From Proteocatella sphenisci DSM 23131 (GTDB lineage Bacteria; Bacillota; Clostridia; Peptostreptococcales; Filifactoraceae): DNA of 64,000 nucleotides. The position numbers and the translations under genes were made by a program. How positions within the stretch are numbered: the first letter of the stretch is position 1; the number at the start of each line of letters is the position of its first letter. Below the pieces are notes generated by a model. That model was given only the letters and a program-made list of their open reading frames with translations. It was not told where the DNA came from and searched no databases. Where the stretch lies: positions 1 through 64,000 of the forward strand of contig NZ_AUID01000002.1 in the NCBI RefSeq assembly GCF_000423525.1, read 5' to 3'. Shown piece by piece: positions 46,028-55,259 of this stretch.

Positions 46028-47830
46028 CTACTCAACTGATTCACCGTCCTTAGAGAATAACGCTCTGAGAGAAGACATAAGGTCTGTTTCCATAGCTACT
46101 ATTCTTTCTGCTACTCTATCTGCTTTCTCTGGTGCCTCGTATTTATAGAAATATCTTGTAAAAGGAATTTCATAGCCTATTTTGGTCTTATTTTTATCTA
46201 TCCATGCATCAGGATTGTATGGTATCACTTCTTTCTTGAAGTATTCTTCGATTACCTCATCTTTTTCTCTTCCAAAAATCATCGGAACACTTTCAGTGTC
46301 ACGCTTTGAGGTGTCTGCTGATTTCTTTCCACTTTTCTTTTGTATCTTTCCATCTTCATCGTAAACTGGAGTCTCAACTGTTATTTTGTAATATCCAAAA
46401 TCTTCATTCTTGAATACTTTAGACTCTACTGTTTTTCCTTCATGTTCATATGTCTTGTTCTGGAATTCTCCATATGCAGCCACTATAACTTTTCTGCATT
46501 CTTCCGATAAATCAACACGTTTAAATCCAAGTGATTTTCTTCTTTTTTCATACATATTTGAAGCATCTATGAGCTGGATCTGTCCTGCTCTTTTTGAAGA
46601 TTTATTTTTAGATAAAATCCAGATATATGTTGTAATACCTGTATTATAAAATAGATCTGATGGAAGCTGGACTATTGCTTCAATCCAATCATTTTCTATA
46701 AAATACCTTCTTATTTCAGATGGGCCTGATTCTGCATCTCCTGAGAACAGAGGGGAGCCATTGTGTATTATAGCCATCTTTCCAGTGTCATTGAGTTTTT
46801 TCGCTCCATTGAGAGTAAAGAGCATCTGCCCGTCACTTATTTTTGGAAGTCCTGGTGAAAATCTGCCTTTTTCTCCAAGCTTGTTTTCTGATTCAACTCC
46901 GTTCTTCTGTGCCTTCCAGTCTACGCCAAATGGAGGGTTTGAGATTATATAATCAAATGTATATCCTGAGAACTGATCATTTGAAAGAGTGTCTCCAAAA
47001 CGCATATTGCTTGAGTTTCCACCTCTTATTATCATATCTGCCTTTGCTATCGCATATGTCTCAGGATTGAATTCCTGACCAAATAGAGTTACTTCTGCTT
47101 CTGAGTCAAGCTCTTTTAGTCTTTCCTCCATTGCAGTAAGCATCTGAGATGTTCCCATAGTCATATCATATACAGTCTTTACAACGCCTTCTTCCTGAAG
47201 CATATTTCTTTCCTCTGCAACAAGAAGGTCTGTCATGGTGTATATTATATCTCTTGCCGTAAAGTGGGCTCCTGCCTCTTCGTTATAACTCTCTGAGAAT
47301 TTTCTCACGAGCTCCTCGAAAATATAACCCATATCAGTAGTAGTTATAAGGTCTGCACCCATATATGCATTAGACTTGTTGAATTCCTGAATTACGTAAA
47401 ATAACTTGTCATCCTCTTTTGAATTTCCGACAAGGTCTGCTATAGTATTTTCAAATTTAAAGTTCTTCATTATGTCCAGAATGTTATCGGAAAACCCTGC
47501 GATGAACGACTTGAAATTATCTTCTATATGTTCTGGTTCATTCAGTAGATTACTAAACGTAAACGGGCTTGTATTATAGAACTCATATCCTGCAGCTTTC
47601 TTCAAAAATCCATCTCTGACTTCAAAGTTCTTTACTTCTTCATATTTTTTCATTACTGCTTCTTTTGTAGGCTCAAGAGTGTCATTAAGCCTCTTTAGGA
47701 GAGTCATAGGAAGAATAACCTTGCCATACTCATGTGGCTTGAATGTTCCTCTAATAATGTCTGCAACTCCCCAGATCATGTTCGCTTTTTCTGAAATATT
47801 AATATCTGTCTGTTTATGTAAAGCTGTCAT
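46028..47830 (-). CDS. hsdM: Type I restriction N6-adenine methyltransferase, M subunit
   Basis: Methylase subunit of 600 aa. An N-terminal helical domain (about 12-160) precedes the SAM domain with catalytic motif IV NPPFG (SNPPFGVDWK), typical of N6-adenine methylation. The SAM motif I region reads VYDMTMGTSQML, unlike the commoner DPTCGSGGML form; I believe a subgroup of HsdM shares this variant. The C-terminal part has IRRYFIENDWIEAIVQLP. First gene of the hsdM-hsdS-hsdR operon, with ATG and GGAGG upstream. Confidence 0.95.
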   Translation of the reverse strand: MTALHKQTDINISEKANMIWGVADIIRGTFKPHEYGKVILPMTLLKRLNDTLEPTKEAVMKKYEEVKNFEVRDGFLKKAAGYEFYNTSPFTFSNLLNEPEHIEDNFKSFIAGFSDNILDIMKNFKFENTIADLVGNSKEDDKLFYVIQEFNKSNAYMGADLITTTDMGYIFEELVRKFSESYNEEAGAHFTARDIIYTMTDLLVAEERNMLQEEGVVKTVYDMTMGTSQMLTAMEERLKELDSEAEVTLFGQEFNPETYAIAKADMIIRGGNSSNMRFGDTLSNDQFSGYTFDYIISNPPFGVDWKAQKNGVESENKLGEKGRFSPGLPKISDGQMLFTLNGAKKLNDTGKMAIIHNGSPLFSGDAESGPSEIRRYFIENDWIEAIVQLPSDLFYNTGITTYIWILSKNKSSKRAGQIQLIDASNMYEKRRKSLGFKRVDLSEECRKVIVAAYGEFQNKTYEHEGKTVESKVFKNEDFGYYKITVETPVYDEDGKIQKKSGKKSADTSKRDTESVPMIFGREKDEVIEEYFKKEVIPYNPDAWIDKNKTKIGYEIPFTRYFYKYEAPEKADRVAERIVAMETDLMSSLRALFSKDGESVE

Positions 47831-47868
47831 ATTATCCTCCGTTGTTTGTAAAAAACTAAATTACATTA

Positions 47869-47877
47869 ATTATATCA
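47869..47877 (-). promoter_or_regulatory. Extended -10 promoter of the hsd operon
   Basis: TGATATAAT, an extended -10 element (TGnTATAAT), lies 39 bases upstream of the hsdM start. No good -35 box is seen at the proper distance, which is typical for extended -10 promoters. Confidence 0.6.
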
Positions 47878-47884
47878 TTTTATG

Positions 47885-47902
47885 TGTCCAATAAAACGGA
47901 CA
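47885..47902. promoter_or_regulatory. Inverted repeat at the hsd promoter
   Basis: TGTCC-N8-GGACA lies just upstream of the extended -10 element, in the -20 to -35 zone where a repressor or control protein would act. No controller gene is visible next to the locus, so the role is inference. Confidence 0.35.
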
Positions 47903-47992
47903 GTAACTGCATATGATTGTAAATATCTGTATTTCTTAGTATTAAAAGTGTTCTTTAAGACCATTATACCTAATTACTCAAAAACATTCCAT

Positions 47993-48060
47993 AAAAAATA
48001 TGCTCCTCCCTGAGTTGCACAGTTTTCATTATCTAAACTGCCTGGCCAGGTGGAGCATAT
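47993..48060 (-). terminator. Terminator of the V-type ATPase operon
   Basis: A long hairpin: ATATGCTCC pairs with GGAGCATAT, with inner pairing including CAGTTT/AAACTG and a CCTGGCCAGG palindrome at 48041-48050. On the minus strand it is followed by six thymidines, ten bases after the subunit D stop codon. Strong intrinsic terminator. Confidence 0.88.
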
Positions 48061-48070
48061 CATCAATTTT

Positions 48071-48697
48071 TTAGCTATTTTCCTGTTTTTTACTCTTTAC
48101 TTTTTTCAGCCTGAAAAAGTCTTCTCTTTCTTTTTCTTCGAGTACTTCGGATATATATTTTACGGTTTCTTCATATCTTGGTATCTGAATTTTTTCAAGG
48201 GCATTTGCACGTTTTACAGTCTTCTTGATCTCAAGTGATATAAGATAAACTGCATTTTCTATCTCTGCAAGCTCGTAAACAAGATATTTAAGGTTTTCAA
48301 GGGTGTTTACCGCGTTGTCAAGCGCAGAGTTGGTCCTGAAAAAACTATAGTTAGGATTCTTATTTTCGTCTTTTTCGTAAATTACCATGGGGATTTCAAC
48401 TCCCATTACGCTTCGATGCAGTATCTGAAATTCTTCTTGTTTTGGTATGGACATGGCTACATCAGAAACAGTGTTAACTCCAAGAGTTATATTTGCAATC
48501 TCAAGAGTGCTATATGCATCTTCAAACTGGTTTTTAACTTTCTTCTGAATCTCATTTGCCCGATCAACAAGAGTCATGGCTTCTCTTATCAGAACTGTAC
48601 GTTTTTTGTCTAAAAGCGCATAGCCGCCTCTTGAAAAAGAAAGATTTTCTCTGGCTTTTATAAGGTTGGCTTTTGTAGGAGTAAACTGGCTTTGCAT
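48071..48697 (-). CDS. atpD: V/A-type ATPase subunit D (central stalk)
   Basis: Central rotor-shaft subunit of 208 aa. It begins MQSQFTPTKANLIKARENLSF-like, ending in the family core TKANLIKARE, followed by the long coiled-coil pair expected for subunit D; the pattern LLDKKRTVLIREAM is conserved. The C-terminus is basic. Last gene of the nine-gene operon and followed by a strong terminator. Confidence 0.95.
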   Translation of the reverse strand: MQSQFTPTKANLIKARENLSFSRGGYALLDKKRTVLIREAMTLVDRANEIQKKVKNQFEDAYSTLEIANITLGVNTVSDVAMSIPKQEEFQILHRSVMGVEIPMVIYEKDENKNPNYSFFRTNSALDNAVNTLENLKYLVYELAEIENAVYLISLEIKKTVKRANALEKIQIPRYEETVKYISEVLEEKEREDFFRLKKVKSKKQENS

Positions 48698-48707
48698 AGA
48701 TTTCCTC

Positions 48708-50087
48708 CTATCTTTGTGTGTAATATTTTTCCATCATCTGTGGTGAGAGTCTCTCAAGTTCTTCTGGTGGAAGTATACCCAGTATGTCCCATGCTATATC
48801 AAGAGTCTCTTCAATTGTTCTTTTTTCATCTGTTTTCTGACTCAAAAACTGTTTCTCAAATGCCACTCCAAAGGCGAGGAATTTACGGTCTATCTCAGAA
48901 AGATCGTCTTCTCCTATTATCTGCGCCAGGCTCCTTACATCTTGTACTCTTGAGTATGATGAAAACAGCTGTGAAGCTACTTCATCATGGTCGTCTCTGG
49001 TGAATCCTTCTCCTATACCATCTTTCATCAGTCTTGAAAGCGAAGGGAGTACATTTATAGGTGGATATATATTTTTCTGCTGCAAATCTCTTGAAAGTAC
49101 TATCTGACCCTCAGTAATATATCCCGAAAGGTCAGGTATAGGATGAGTTATGTCATCATTTGGCATAGTCAATATAGGAAGCAGAGTAACTGAGCCCGCC
49201 TTGCCTCTTATCATACCGGCTCTTTCGTATATAGTAGCCAGGTCACTGTAGAGATATCCTGGATATCCTTTTCTGCTTGGAACTTCTTCTCTGGAAGAAG
49301 ATATCTCACGAAGCGCTTCTGCATAGCTGGTCATATCTGTGAGTATAACAAGTACATGCATACCCTCTTCGTATGCCAGATACTCTGCAGCAGTCATAGC
49401 GCATCTTGGTGTGGTTATCCTCTCAATAACTGGGTCATCCGCAAGGTTTACATACATTACAACTCTTTGTATAACCCCTGAGCCTTCAAAAGATTTTCTG
49501 AAAAAATCAGCGTCGTCATGTTTTACTCCCATAGCGGCAAATACCACTGCAAAGTTTTCGCTATCTTCTCCTTTTACAGAGGCCTGCCTTACAATCTGGG
49601 CCGCCAGCTCATTGTGGCTGAGTCCATTCCCTGAAAATATAGGGAGTTTTTGTCCTCTTATGAGAGTCATCAGAGAATCTATTGCCGATATCCCTGTTTC
49701 GAGATAATTCCTTGGATATTCTCTGGAAACTGGATTTACCGGTCTTCCGTTTACGTTATATTTTTTTTCGCAATATATAGGGCCTGCTCCATCATAGGGC
49801 TTGCCTATGCCATTGAATGACCTTCCTAAAATGTCTCTTGAAAGGGCTATCTCCAGTGGTTTACCGGCAAATTTTACTGATGCGTTGCTGGTCGAAATCC
49901 CTTGTGTTCCCTGGAAAACCTGGGCTATTACACGATTCCCATCCACTGTTACAACCTTGCCATCTCTCTTTAATCCGTTGTCCAGTGTTATTTCCAGAAT
50001 TTCTCCATAGGCTACTCCTTCGACGCCTTCTAATACTATAAGGTCTCCCTTTACTCTGTCCAGCTTTAAATATTCTCTGTTAGCCAT
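48708..50087 (-). CDS. atpB: V/A-type ATPase subunit B
   Basis: Non-catalytic nucleotide-binding subunit of the hexameric head, 459 aa. It has [25 protein letters not shown], the degenerate loop [20 protein letters not shown] in place of a Walker A, and [22 protein letters not shown]. Full length. It shares one base with subunit A. Confidence 0.97.
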   Translation of the reverse strand: MANREYLKLDRVKGDLIVLEGVEGVAYGEILEITLDNGLKRDGKVVTVDGNRVIAQVFQGTQGISTSNASVKFAGKPLEIALSRDILGRSFNGIGKPYDGAGPIYCEKKYNVNGRPVNPVSREYPRNYLETGISAIDSLMTLIRGQKLPIFSGNGLSHNELAAQIVRQASVKGEDSENFAVVFAAMGVKHDDADFFRKSFEGSGVIQRVVMYVNLADDPVIERITTPRCAMTAAEYLAYEEGMHVLVILTDMTSYAEALREISSSREEVPSRKGYPGYLYSDLATIYERAGMIRGKAGSVTLLPILTMPNDDITHPIPDLSGYITEGQIVLSRDLQQKNIYPPINVLPSLSRLMKDGIGEGFTRDDHDEVASQLFSSYSRVQDVRSLAQIIGEDDLSEIDRKFLAFGVAFEKQFLSQKTDEKRTIEETLDIAWDILGILPPEELERLSPQMMEKYYTQR

Positions 50088-51871
50088 TAGATTACGTCCT
50101 TTCTATTTGAGTATTTTTCTATTATCATGTCATAATAACTGTTAATCTCAAAGTGAAGATCGTCTATCCTTGAAAGGTCATCATTTGGCACTGTGTACTT
50201 CATTTTTATTACATCTTCAAAAAGCTTTGGATTTTTTATTTCTGAAAGTGGTATTGATTTTTTTTGAGCATCAATCGCTCTGTCATTAAGGTGTTTTATA
50301 ACTTTGAGCATCTCGTACTGTTTTTTCAGTGGAACGAATGTATCGTCTTTGTGCATAGCGTTTTGCTGAAGAAATCCTCTTTTGATTACTTTTGCTATCT
50401 CTATGGTTATTCTCTGATCATCTGGAAGCACGTCTTCACCTACCAGCTGCACTATGGAGTTTAGCTTTTCTTCTTCTCCAAGTATAGACATCATCTGTTC
50501 TCTTATTGGAAGCAAGTCTTCTGCTACTTCCTGAGCGTAATAATCCTCAAGCAGCTTTGTATATCCGCTGTAACTTGTCAGATAACCAACTGCAGGATAA
50601 TGCCTTGCGTATGCCAGCTTTTTATCAAGTGCCAGAAAGGCATTTACAAATCTCTTTGTATTTTCCGTAACTGGCTCTGAAAAGTCTCCGCCTGGAGGCG
50701 ATACTGCCCCTATTATGGTTACAGATCCTTCTTGATTGTTAAGGGTCTCAACATAACCCGCTCTTTCATAAAACTGGGCCAGCCTGGACGGAAGATATGC
50801 TGGATAACCTTCTTCTGCTGGCATCTCTTCAAGACGTCCCGAAATCTCCCTCAGAGCTTCGGCCCATCTAGATGTTGAATCTGCCATTATAGCAACATGA
50901 TACCCCATATCTCTGTAGTATTCAGCAATTGTTATTCCTGTATATATACTGGCCTCTCTTGCTGCAACTGGCATATTGGATGTATTTGCTATAAGAATAG
51001 TCCTGTCCATGAGTGGTTTATTACTCTTTGGATCTATAAGCTTTGGAAAGTCTTCGAGAACTTCTGTCATCTCGTTTCCTCTCTCGCCGCATCCAATGTA
51101 GACAATAATATCAGCATCTGACCATTTTGCAAGCTGATGCTGAGTCATGGTTTTTCCTGTACCAAATCCACCAGGCAGCGCTGCCGTTCCGCCTTTTGCT
51201 ATTGGAAAGAAGATATCGAGCACCCTTTGACCTGTAATCAAAAGTTTTTCTATGGGCCTTCTCATTGCAACAGGTCTTGCTGTTCTCACAGGCCAGATCT
51301 GATATAATTTGAGATTTATTGTGGTGCCTTTGGTCTGCACCTCAGCTACGTTTGTATCTATATTGTATTTTCCAGATGGAAGCACGTTTTTAGCTTCTCC
51401 ACTTATTTCAGGAGGAACCATTAGCTTATGAAGAATCAAATCTGATTCCTGCACATAAGCATATATCATTCCAGGTGAAAGATAATCACCTTCTTTTATA
51501 ATCATCTCTACATCCCAGATTTTTTCCATATCAATGCTTATGAGTCCGATTCCCTCTGCAATAAATTCTCCTGAAATTCGCTCTATTTCTTTAAGGGGTC
51601 TTTGTATTCCATCAAATATATTACCTATCATTCCTGGTCCAAGAGTAAGTGAAAGCGGCTTGTCTGTAGGATGTATCTTTTCTCCCACTTTAAGCCCTTC
51701 TGTTTCTTCATAGACCTGTATTGTCCCTGTTGATTCATCAAGAGATATTACTTCTCCAAGAAGTTTTTTATCCCCTACCATCACCATCTCTCTGACCTGA
51801 AAATCCTGCATATTTTGTGCTTTTACAACAGGACCATTCACAGAGAGAGTAACTGCTAATTCTTTATTCAT
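50087..51871 (-). CDS. atpA: V/A-type ATPase catalytic subunit A
   Basis: Catalytic subunit of 594 aa. The Walker A loop [14 protein letters not shown] lies near residue 235, preceded by the V-type-specific non-homologous region, and [33 protein letters not shown] and [12 protein letters not shown] follow. The length with the insertion distinguishes it from an F-type beta subunit. Coupled by one-base overlaps to E upstream and B downstream. Confidence 0.98.
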   Translation of the reverse strand: MNKELAVTLSVNGPVVKAQNMQDFQVREMVMVGDKKLLGEVISLDESTGTIQVYEETEGLKVGEKIHPTDKPLSLTLGPGMIGNIFDGIQRPLKEIERISGEFIAEGIGLISIDMEKIWDVEMIIKEGDYLSPGMIYAYVQESDLILHKLMVPPEISGEAKNVLPSGKYNIDTNVAEVQTKGTTINLKLYQIWPVRTARPVAMRRPIEKLLITGQRVLDIFFPIAKGGTAALPGGFGTGKTMTQHQLAKWSDADIIVYIGCGERGNEMTEVLEDFPKLIDPKSNKPLMDRTILIANTSNMPVAAREASIYTGITIAEYYRDMGYHVAIMADSTSRWAEALREISGRLEEMPAEEGYPAYLPSRLAQFYERAGYVETLNNQEGSVTIIGAVSPPGGDFSEPVTENTKRFVNAFLALDKKLAYARHYPAVGYLTSYSGYTKLLEDYYAQEVAEDLLPIREQMMSILGEEEKLNSIVQLVGEDVLPDDQRITIEIAKVIKRGFLQQNAMHKDDTFVPLKKQYEMLKVIKHLNDRAIDAQKKSIPLSEIKNPKLFEDVIKMKYTVPNDDLSRIDDLHFEINSYYDMIIEKYSNRKDVI

Positions 51872-52506
51872 TAGTTAGTGCCTCCATCTCTTGCATAGTT
51901 TTGTATGAACTGTCCTATGACATCACGTCTTGCATTTATTGAATTTTCCAGTGTCTTTGTTATTCTCAGGTTTGATTCTGGTATTTCCATGACAAATCCA
52001 CCTATGAAACTTATATCCCCTTCTAGTATTTCATATTTCTTATAGCCCTTAGCTTCGAGCTCTGATTTTATCATCTTTCTTGTTTCATTGTGGTTTGCTG
52101 GAGCAAGAGTCAAGATAAGTTTACTGTCTTTAGAAATTTCTTCTGATTCCAAAGTGCTTATAACTATCCTGCTTATAAATTCAGGATATTCACTACCTAG
52201 TACAAAGACTCTGCATTTATCTTCTATCTTAAGAGTCATAGTCTTTATAAATCCTTCTGACATTTTGAGAAGTTCGCGCTTTTCACTTTGTACAGCCATT
52301 GAAATTTTTTCTTGTTTCTGTCTGTTTATCCTGTCTTTTGAGAGTTTAGCTGTTCTTTGTGCACTTTCTTCAAGGAGCGCTTTTTGACTGTTAAGAAATG
52401 TATTTATCTCATGATTTTTTTCCTCAAGTCTGCGACTGTTTTCCTTTTCAATTTTACTGCTTATGAGTTCTTCAAACTGACTCATTTTTTCTTCAAGAGT
52501 AATCAT
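51871..52506 (-). CDS. atpE: V/A-type ATPase subunit E (peripheral stalk)
   Basis: Peripheral-stalk subunit of 211 aa. The N-terminal half is a charged coiled coil (ENSRRLEEKNHEINTFLNSQ) and the C-terminal half is globular with GGFVMEIPESNLRITKTLENSI. Sequence identity within this family is low, so the call relies on length, coiled-coil layout and position between F and A. Starts with ATG and GAGGTG upstream. Confidence 0.85.
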   Translation of the reverse strand: MITLEEKMSQFEELISSKIEKENSRRLEEKNHEINTFLNSQKALLEESAQRTAKLSKDRINRQKQEKISMAVQSEKRELLKMSEGFIKTMTLKIEDKCRVFVLGSEYPEFISRIVISTLESEEISKDSKLILTLAPANHNETRKMIKSELEAKGYKKYEILEGDISFIGGFVMEIPESNLRITKTLENSINARRDVIGQFIQNYARDGGTN

Positions 52507-52531
52507 TTATTCACCTCTTCCTTATTGCGAC

Positions 52532-52840
52532 CTATAGTTTTACTCCTATTGATTCGTTTATATATCTGGTTATATAATTATCTTCTCTTCTTTGTCCGAA
52601 TCTGTCTGGTATTTCAACTATGAGTGGATATGCCCTTTTGAGCTTTATATTCATTACTTCTTCTTCTACAAGCTCAAATATTGCCTCAGTAAGGATCAGT
52701 ATCCCTATTTCTCGGTCATTGAGAATCTCTATTATCTTACCTATTATTTCTTCTTTTTCGTGAAGGATTACACCTGATATACCTGCAAGTCTCATGGCAA
52801 CCATAGTGTCTTTGTTGTCACTTATTAGAAATGATTTCAT
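52532..52840 (-). CDS. atpF: V/A-type ATPase subunit F
   Basis: Small 102-aa subunit with a CheY-like Rossmann fold that binds the central stalk. The pattern SDNKDTMVAMRLAGISGV followed by IGILILTEAIFE and YPLIVEIPDR is typical. Located between K and E. Named F in the archaeal/Thermus scheme (NtpG in Enterococcus). Confidence 0.9.
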   Translation of the reverse strand: MKSFLISDNKDTMVAMRLAGISGVILHEKEEIIGKIIEILNDREIGILILTEAIFELVEEEVMNIKLKRAYPLIVEIPDRFGQRREDNYITRYINESIGVKL

Positions 52841-52852
52841 TGGATCACGTCC

Positions 52853-53269
52853 TTAAATTCTTCCTAAAATTAATATTGATACTATTAGTCCATATATGGC
52901 AATACCTTCTGCCAGTCCTACAAATATTAGGGTCTTACCAAGTATTTTCTGGTCTTCAGATACTGCACCAAGTGCTGCTGAACCAACTGATCCAACTGCA
53001 TATCCCGCGCCTATGGTAGCCATACCTGTAGAAAGGGCAGCTGCTATATATCCCAGGCCTGATGCATCAGTTCCTGTTGTTGTGGCTGCGTTTGCTATTT
53101 CTGGTATCATAAGCAGTATAGCCCCTGCTGCAAGTGGAGCAAACATACTTATGTTTGCAACAAGCGTCTTTTTTATCTTAGAGCAATCCGCTCCCTTTAT
53201 ATATAATCTTGCACCCATACCTATTGTTGCTACTACTACAAACGCCATAATTGCTAATACTATTCTCAT
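52853..53269 (-). CDS. atpK: V/A-type ATPase membrane rotor subunit K
   Basis: Rotor-ring proteolipid of 138 aa, hydrophobic throughout. Residues 1-60 hold two helices unlike a c-type hairpin, and 70-138 hold a clear c-type hairpin with the glycine-rich GMATIGAGYAVGSVGSAALGA and the ion-binding carboxylate Glu121 in VGLAEGIAIYG. There is thus one carboxylate per polypeptide with about four helices, shorter than the 156-aa Enterococcus NtpK. Whether it carries sodium or protons cannot be decided by eye. Confidence 0.92.
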   Translation of the reverse strand: MRIVLAIMAFVVVATIGMGARLYIKGADCSKIKKTLVANISMFAPLAAGAILLMIPEIANAATTTGTDASGLGYIAAALSTGMATIGAGYAVGSVGSAALGAVSEDQKILGKTLIFVGLAEGIAIYGLIVSILILGRI

Positions 53270-53270
53270 C

Positions 53271-55259
53271 TTAAACTTCCTCCGCTTCTTCTATGAATTT
53301 TACTGGTATATATGATTTTCCATCACCTTTGAAATATTTACTGAAAAGTTCGTAATATTCGAGTCTCAGTCCCTGAATAAGAACTATAAGTCCTTCCAGA
53401 CCAATTATTATTATATTTCCAAGTACGAGTATTGCCATTCCAATAAAAGGACTGTTTGCAATCTTTGCCATAGTAGAAAAAGCAAGGAAAAGTCCAACGT
53501 GGTTAAGGGCAAATGCTCCTATTCTTATAAATGATATTGAGTTTGAAAGAAGGCTGAGAATCGTCTCTACAAGGTCGAATCCCCCTTCTATATAGTAGGT
53601 TCCCTTTCCCTCTTCATAATGAGCCTCTTGCCTGAAAATCAAGGCATAAAGAGGGGTCTTGAAAAGAAGCGCCGCAAGTGAGGCCACCATAATTATTCCC
53701 AGTACTAAATTGGGGATTAAAGTTGCCTTTAAGAGCATCTGAAGGCCAAAGGAAAGAAGTGCTACGTAAAATATAAGCCCTGCCAGTCCATTTCTTCCAA
53801 ATAAGCATTCTTCTATATTTTGATCGCGTTTCAAATTATATATTGAAATTCCAAAACTTATAAGAAGCAATATTACTCCAAATCCTATAGCGCTGTATAG
53901 AACAAAATTTATGTTTTCAAGTGGTCTTACTACAAGCGCCGGTATTATCTCTTCGTCTCCAAATACACTTCCATACATAAATCCAAACAGAGTCGAACTC
54001 AGTCCTATTCTGAAAAGGATTTCTCCATAGTCTTTTGAATCAGTTCCTTTTTTTGATTTTCTCTGCATCAGGAAACCCGCCACTACGAGAACAAGACCTT
54101 GTCCAACGTCTCCAAACATTGCTCCAAAAAGGATCAGATAGGTTACTCCAAGGAAAAATGTAGGGTCTACTTCGTTATAGTTGGGTACTCCATACATATT
54201 AACAAGAAGTTCAAAGGGACTTATTACCCAGTTGTTCTTGAGTTTTGTGGGAGGTATTACTTCTTTGCTTATATCCTCAGAATTTTCTTTAACAAGAATT
54301 ATATCCTTATATTTTGATTCAAGAAAGCTAATTATAGTATCTATCTTTCCTTCTGGTATCCATCCTGTAAAGTAGAAGAAATTATTTGTAACTGCAATAT
54401 TTTCTTTCATATATTCTATTTTTTCTTCTAAATGTATTTCAGAATAAATCTGTCTTATTTCTTCCTGGTATCTCTGATTTATATTTTTTATTACTTCTTT
54501 GTATTCGCCGTATTCTTTTTCCAGTTTTTTGATTTGTTCACCTACTATGTTAGAAGTCTGCGAAACATTTCCACTTATATCATCTGGTATGTCTATCTCT
54601 TTAAAATTAAGTGACCTTAATATCTTGTTGGTCTCTTCTTCATATTTTGAAGGCGAAAAAATCAGATATGATTCTCCATCTTCAGAACTCCCTATATGGA
54701 GGACAATAGCCGATATATTTTCGTAGTTATCACGAAGCTTTATACGATTTTCCTTGGTAAGAGTTCCTATGTGATAATTTATGTGCTTCATTTCTCTTAT
54801 CTCTGATATATCTATGTCTGCGTTGTCGAGAAAACTTATATTTTCAAGAAAATATTCTTTTTCCTTGATGATTCTTTTCAAATTATCCATCTTAAGTTTT
54901 ATAGGTGCTATAACACTATACATTGAATTTAATCGAGCTGTTATCTTCTGAAAATCATAAGTTGTGTCTATATCTGCGTTTATCTCAAGTTTCATATCTA
55001 TGCTGTCTGATATAAAATCCAGTTTTTCAAAAAAATCTTTAAAATCCGTCTTTTCAAATTTTATCTTTTGCATACTCCCAAGGTCTACAGAATCTTCAAG
55101 AAATTCACTAACCTTGTGCATGGTCAGGCTATCTGTACTGTTTGATTTCGTATAGTTTTGTATATGGACGCTTCCGTCTATTACCAGATCTTCAAGGATT
55201 GGATGTATGTTTTCGACAGGAGAGATTATATTGAGCATCTTCATTTTTTCTATTGCCAA
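53271..55259 (-). CDS. atpI: V/A-type ATPase subunit I (stator a-subunit)
   Basis: Large membrane stator subunit of 662 aa. The N-terminal cytoplasmic half (about 1-355) is coiled-coil rich; the C-terminal half has about seven or eight membrane helices, with PFELLVNMYGVPNYNEVDPTFF at the junction and the conserved ARG-region equivalent SFIRIGAFALNHVGLFLAF. It starts with TTG at 55259 (MAIEKMKML), overlapping subunit C by ten bases; ATG at 55244 is an alternative. Confidence 0.93.
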   Translation of the reverse strand: MAIEKMKMLNIISPVENIHPILEDLVIDGSVHIQNYTKSNSTDSLTMHKVSEFLEDSVDLGSMQKIKFEKTDFKDFFEKLDFISDSIDMKLEINADIDTTYDFQKITARLNSMYSVIAPIKLKMDNLKRIIKEKEYFLENISFLDNADIDISEIREMKHINYHIGTLTKENRIKLRDNYENISAIVLHIGSSEDGESYLIFSPSKYEEETNKILRSLNFKEIDIPDDISGNVSQTSNIVGEQIKKLEKEYGEYKEVIKNINQRYQEEIRQIYSEIHLEEKIEYMKENIAVTNNFFYFTGWIPEGKIDTIISFLESKYKDIILVKENSEDISKEVIPPTKLKNNWVISPFELLVNMYGVPNYNEVDPTFFLGVTYLILFGAMFGDVGQGLVLVVAGFLMQRKSKKGTDSKDYGEILFRIGLSSTLFGFMYGSVFGDEEIIPALVVRPLENINFVLYSAIGFGVILLLISFGISIYNLKRDQNIEECLFGRNGLAGLIFYVALLSFGLQMLLKATLIPNLVLGIIMVASLAALLFKTPLYALIFRQEAHYEEGKGTYYIEGGFDLVETILSLLSNSISFIRIGAFALNHVGLFLAFSTMAKIANSPFIGMAILVLGNIIIIGLEGLIVLIQGLRLEYYELFSKYFKGDGKSYIPVKFIEEAEEV

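Noticed and set aside
38685-47902. Prophage or integrative element
   Set aside because: No integrase, relaxase, phage structural gene, tRNA or direct-repeat attachment site flanks the restriction locus.
53614-53808. Small minus-strand ORF inside subunit I
   Set aside because: It lies in another frame of a conserved membrane-protein gene and has no independent signals.
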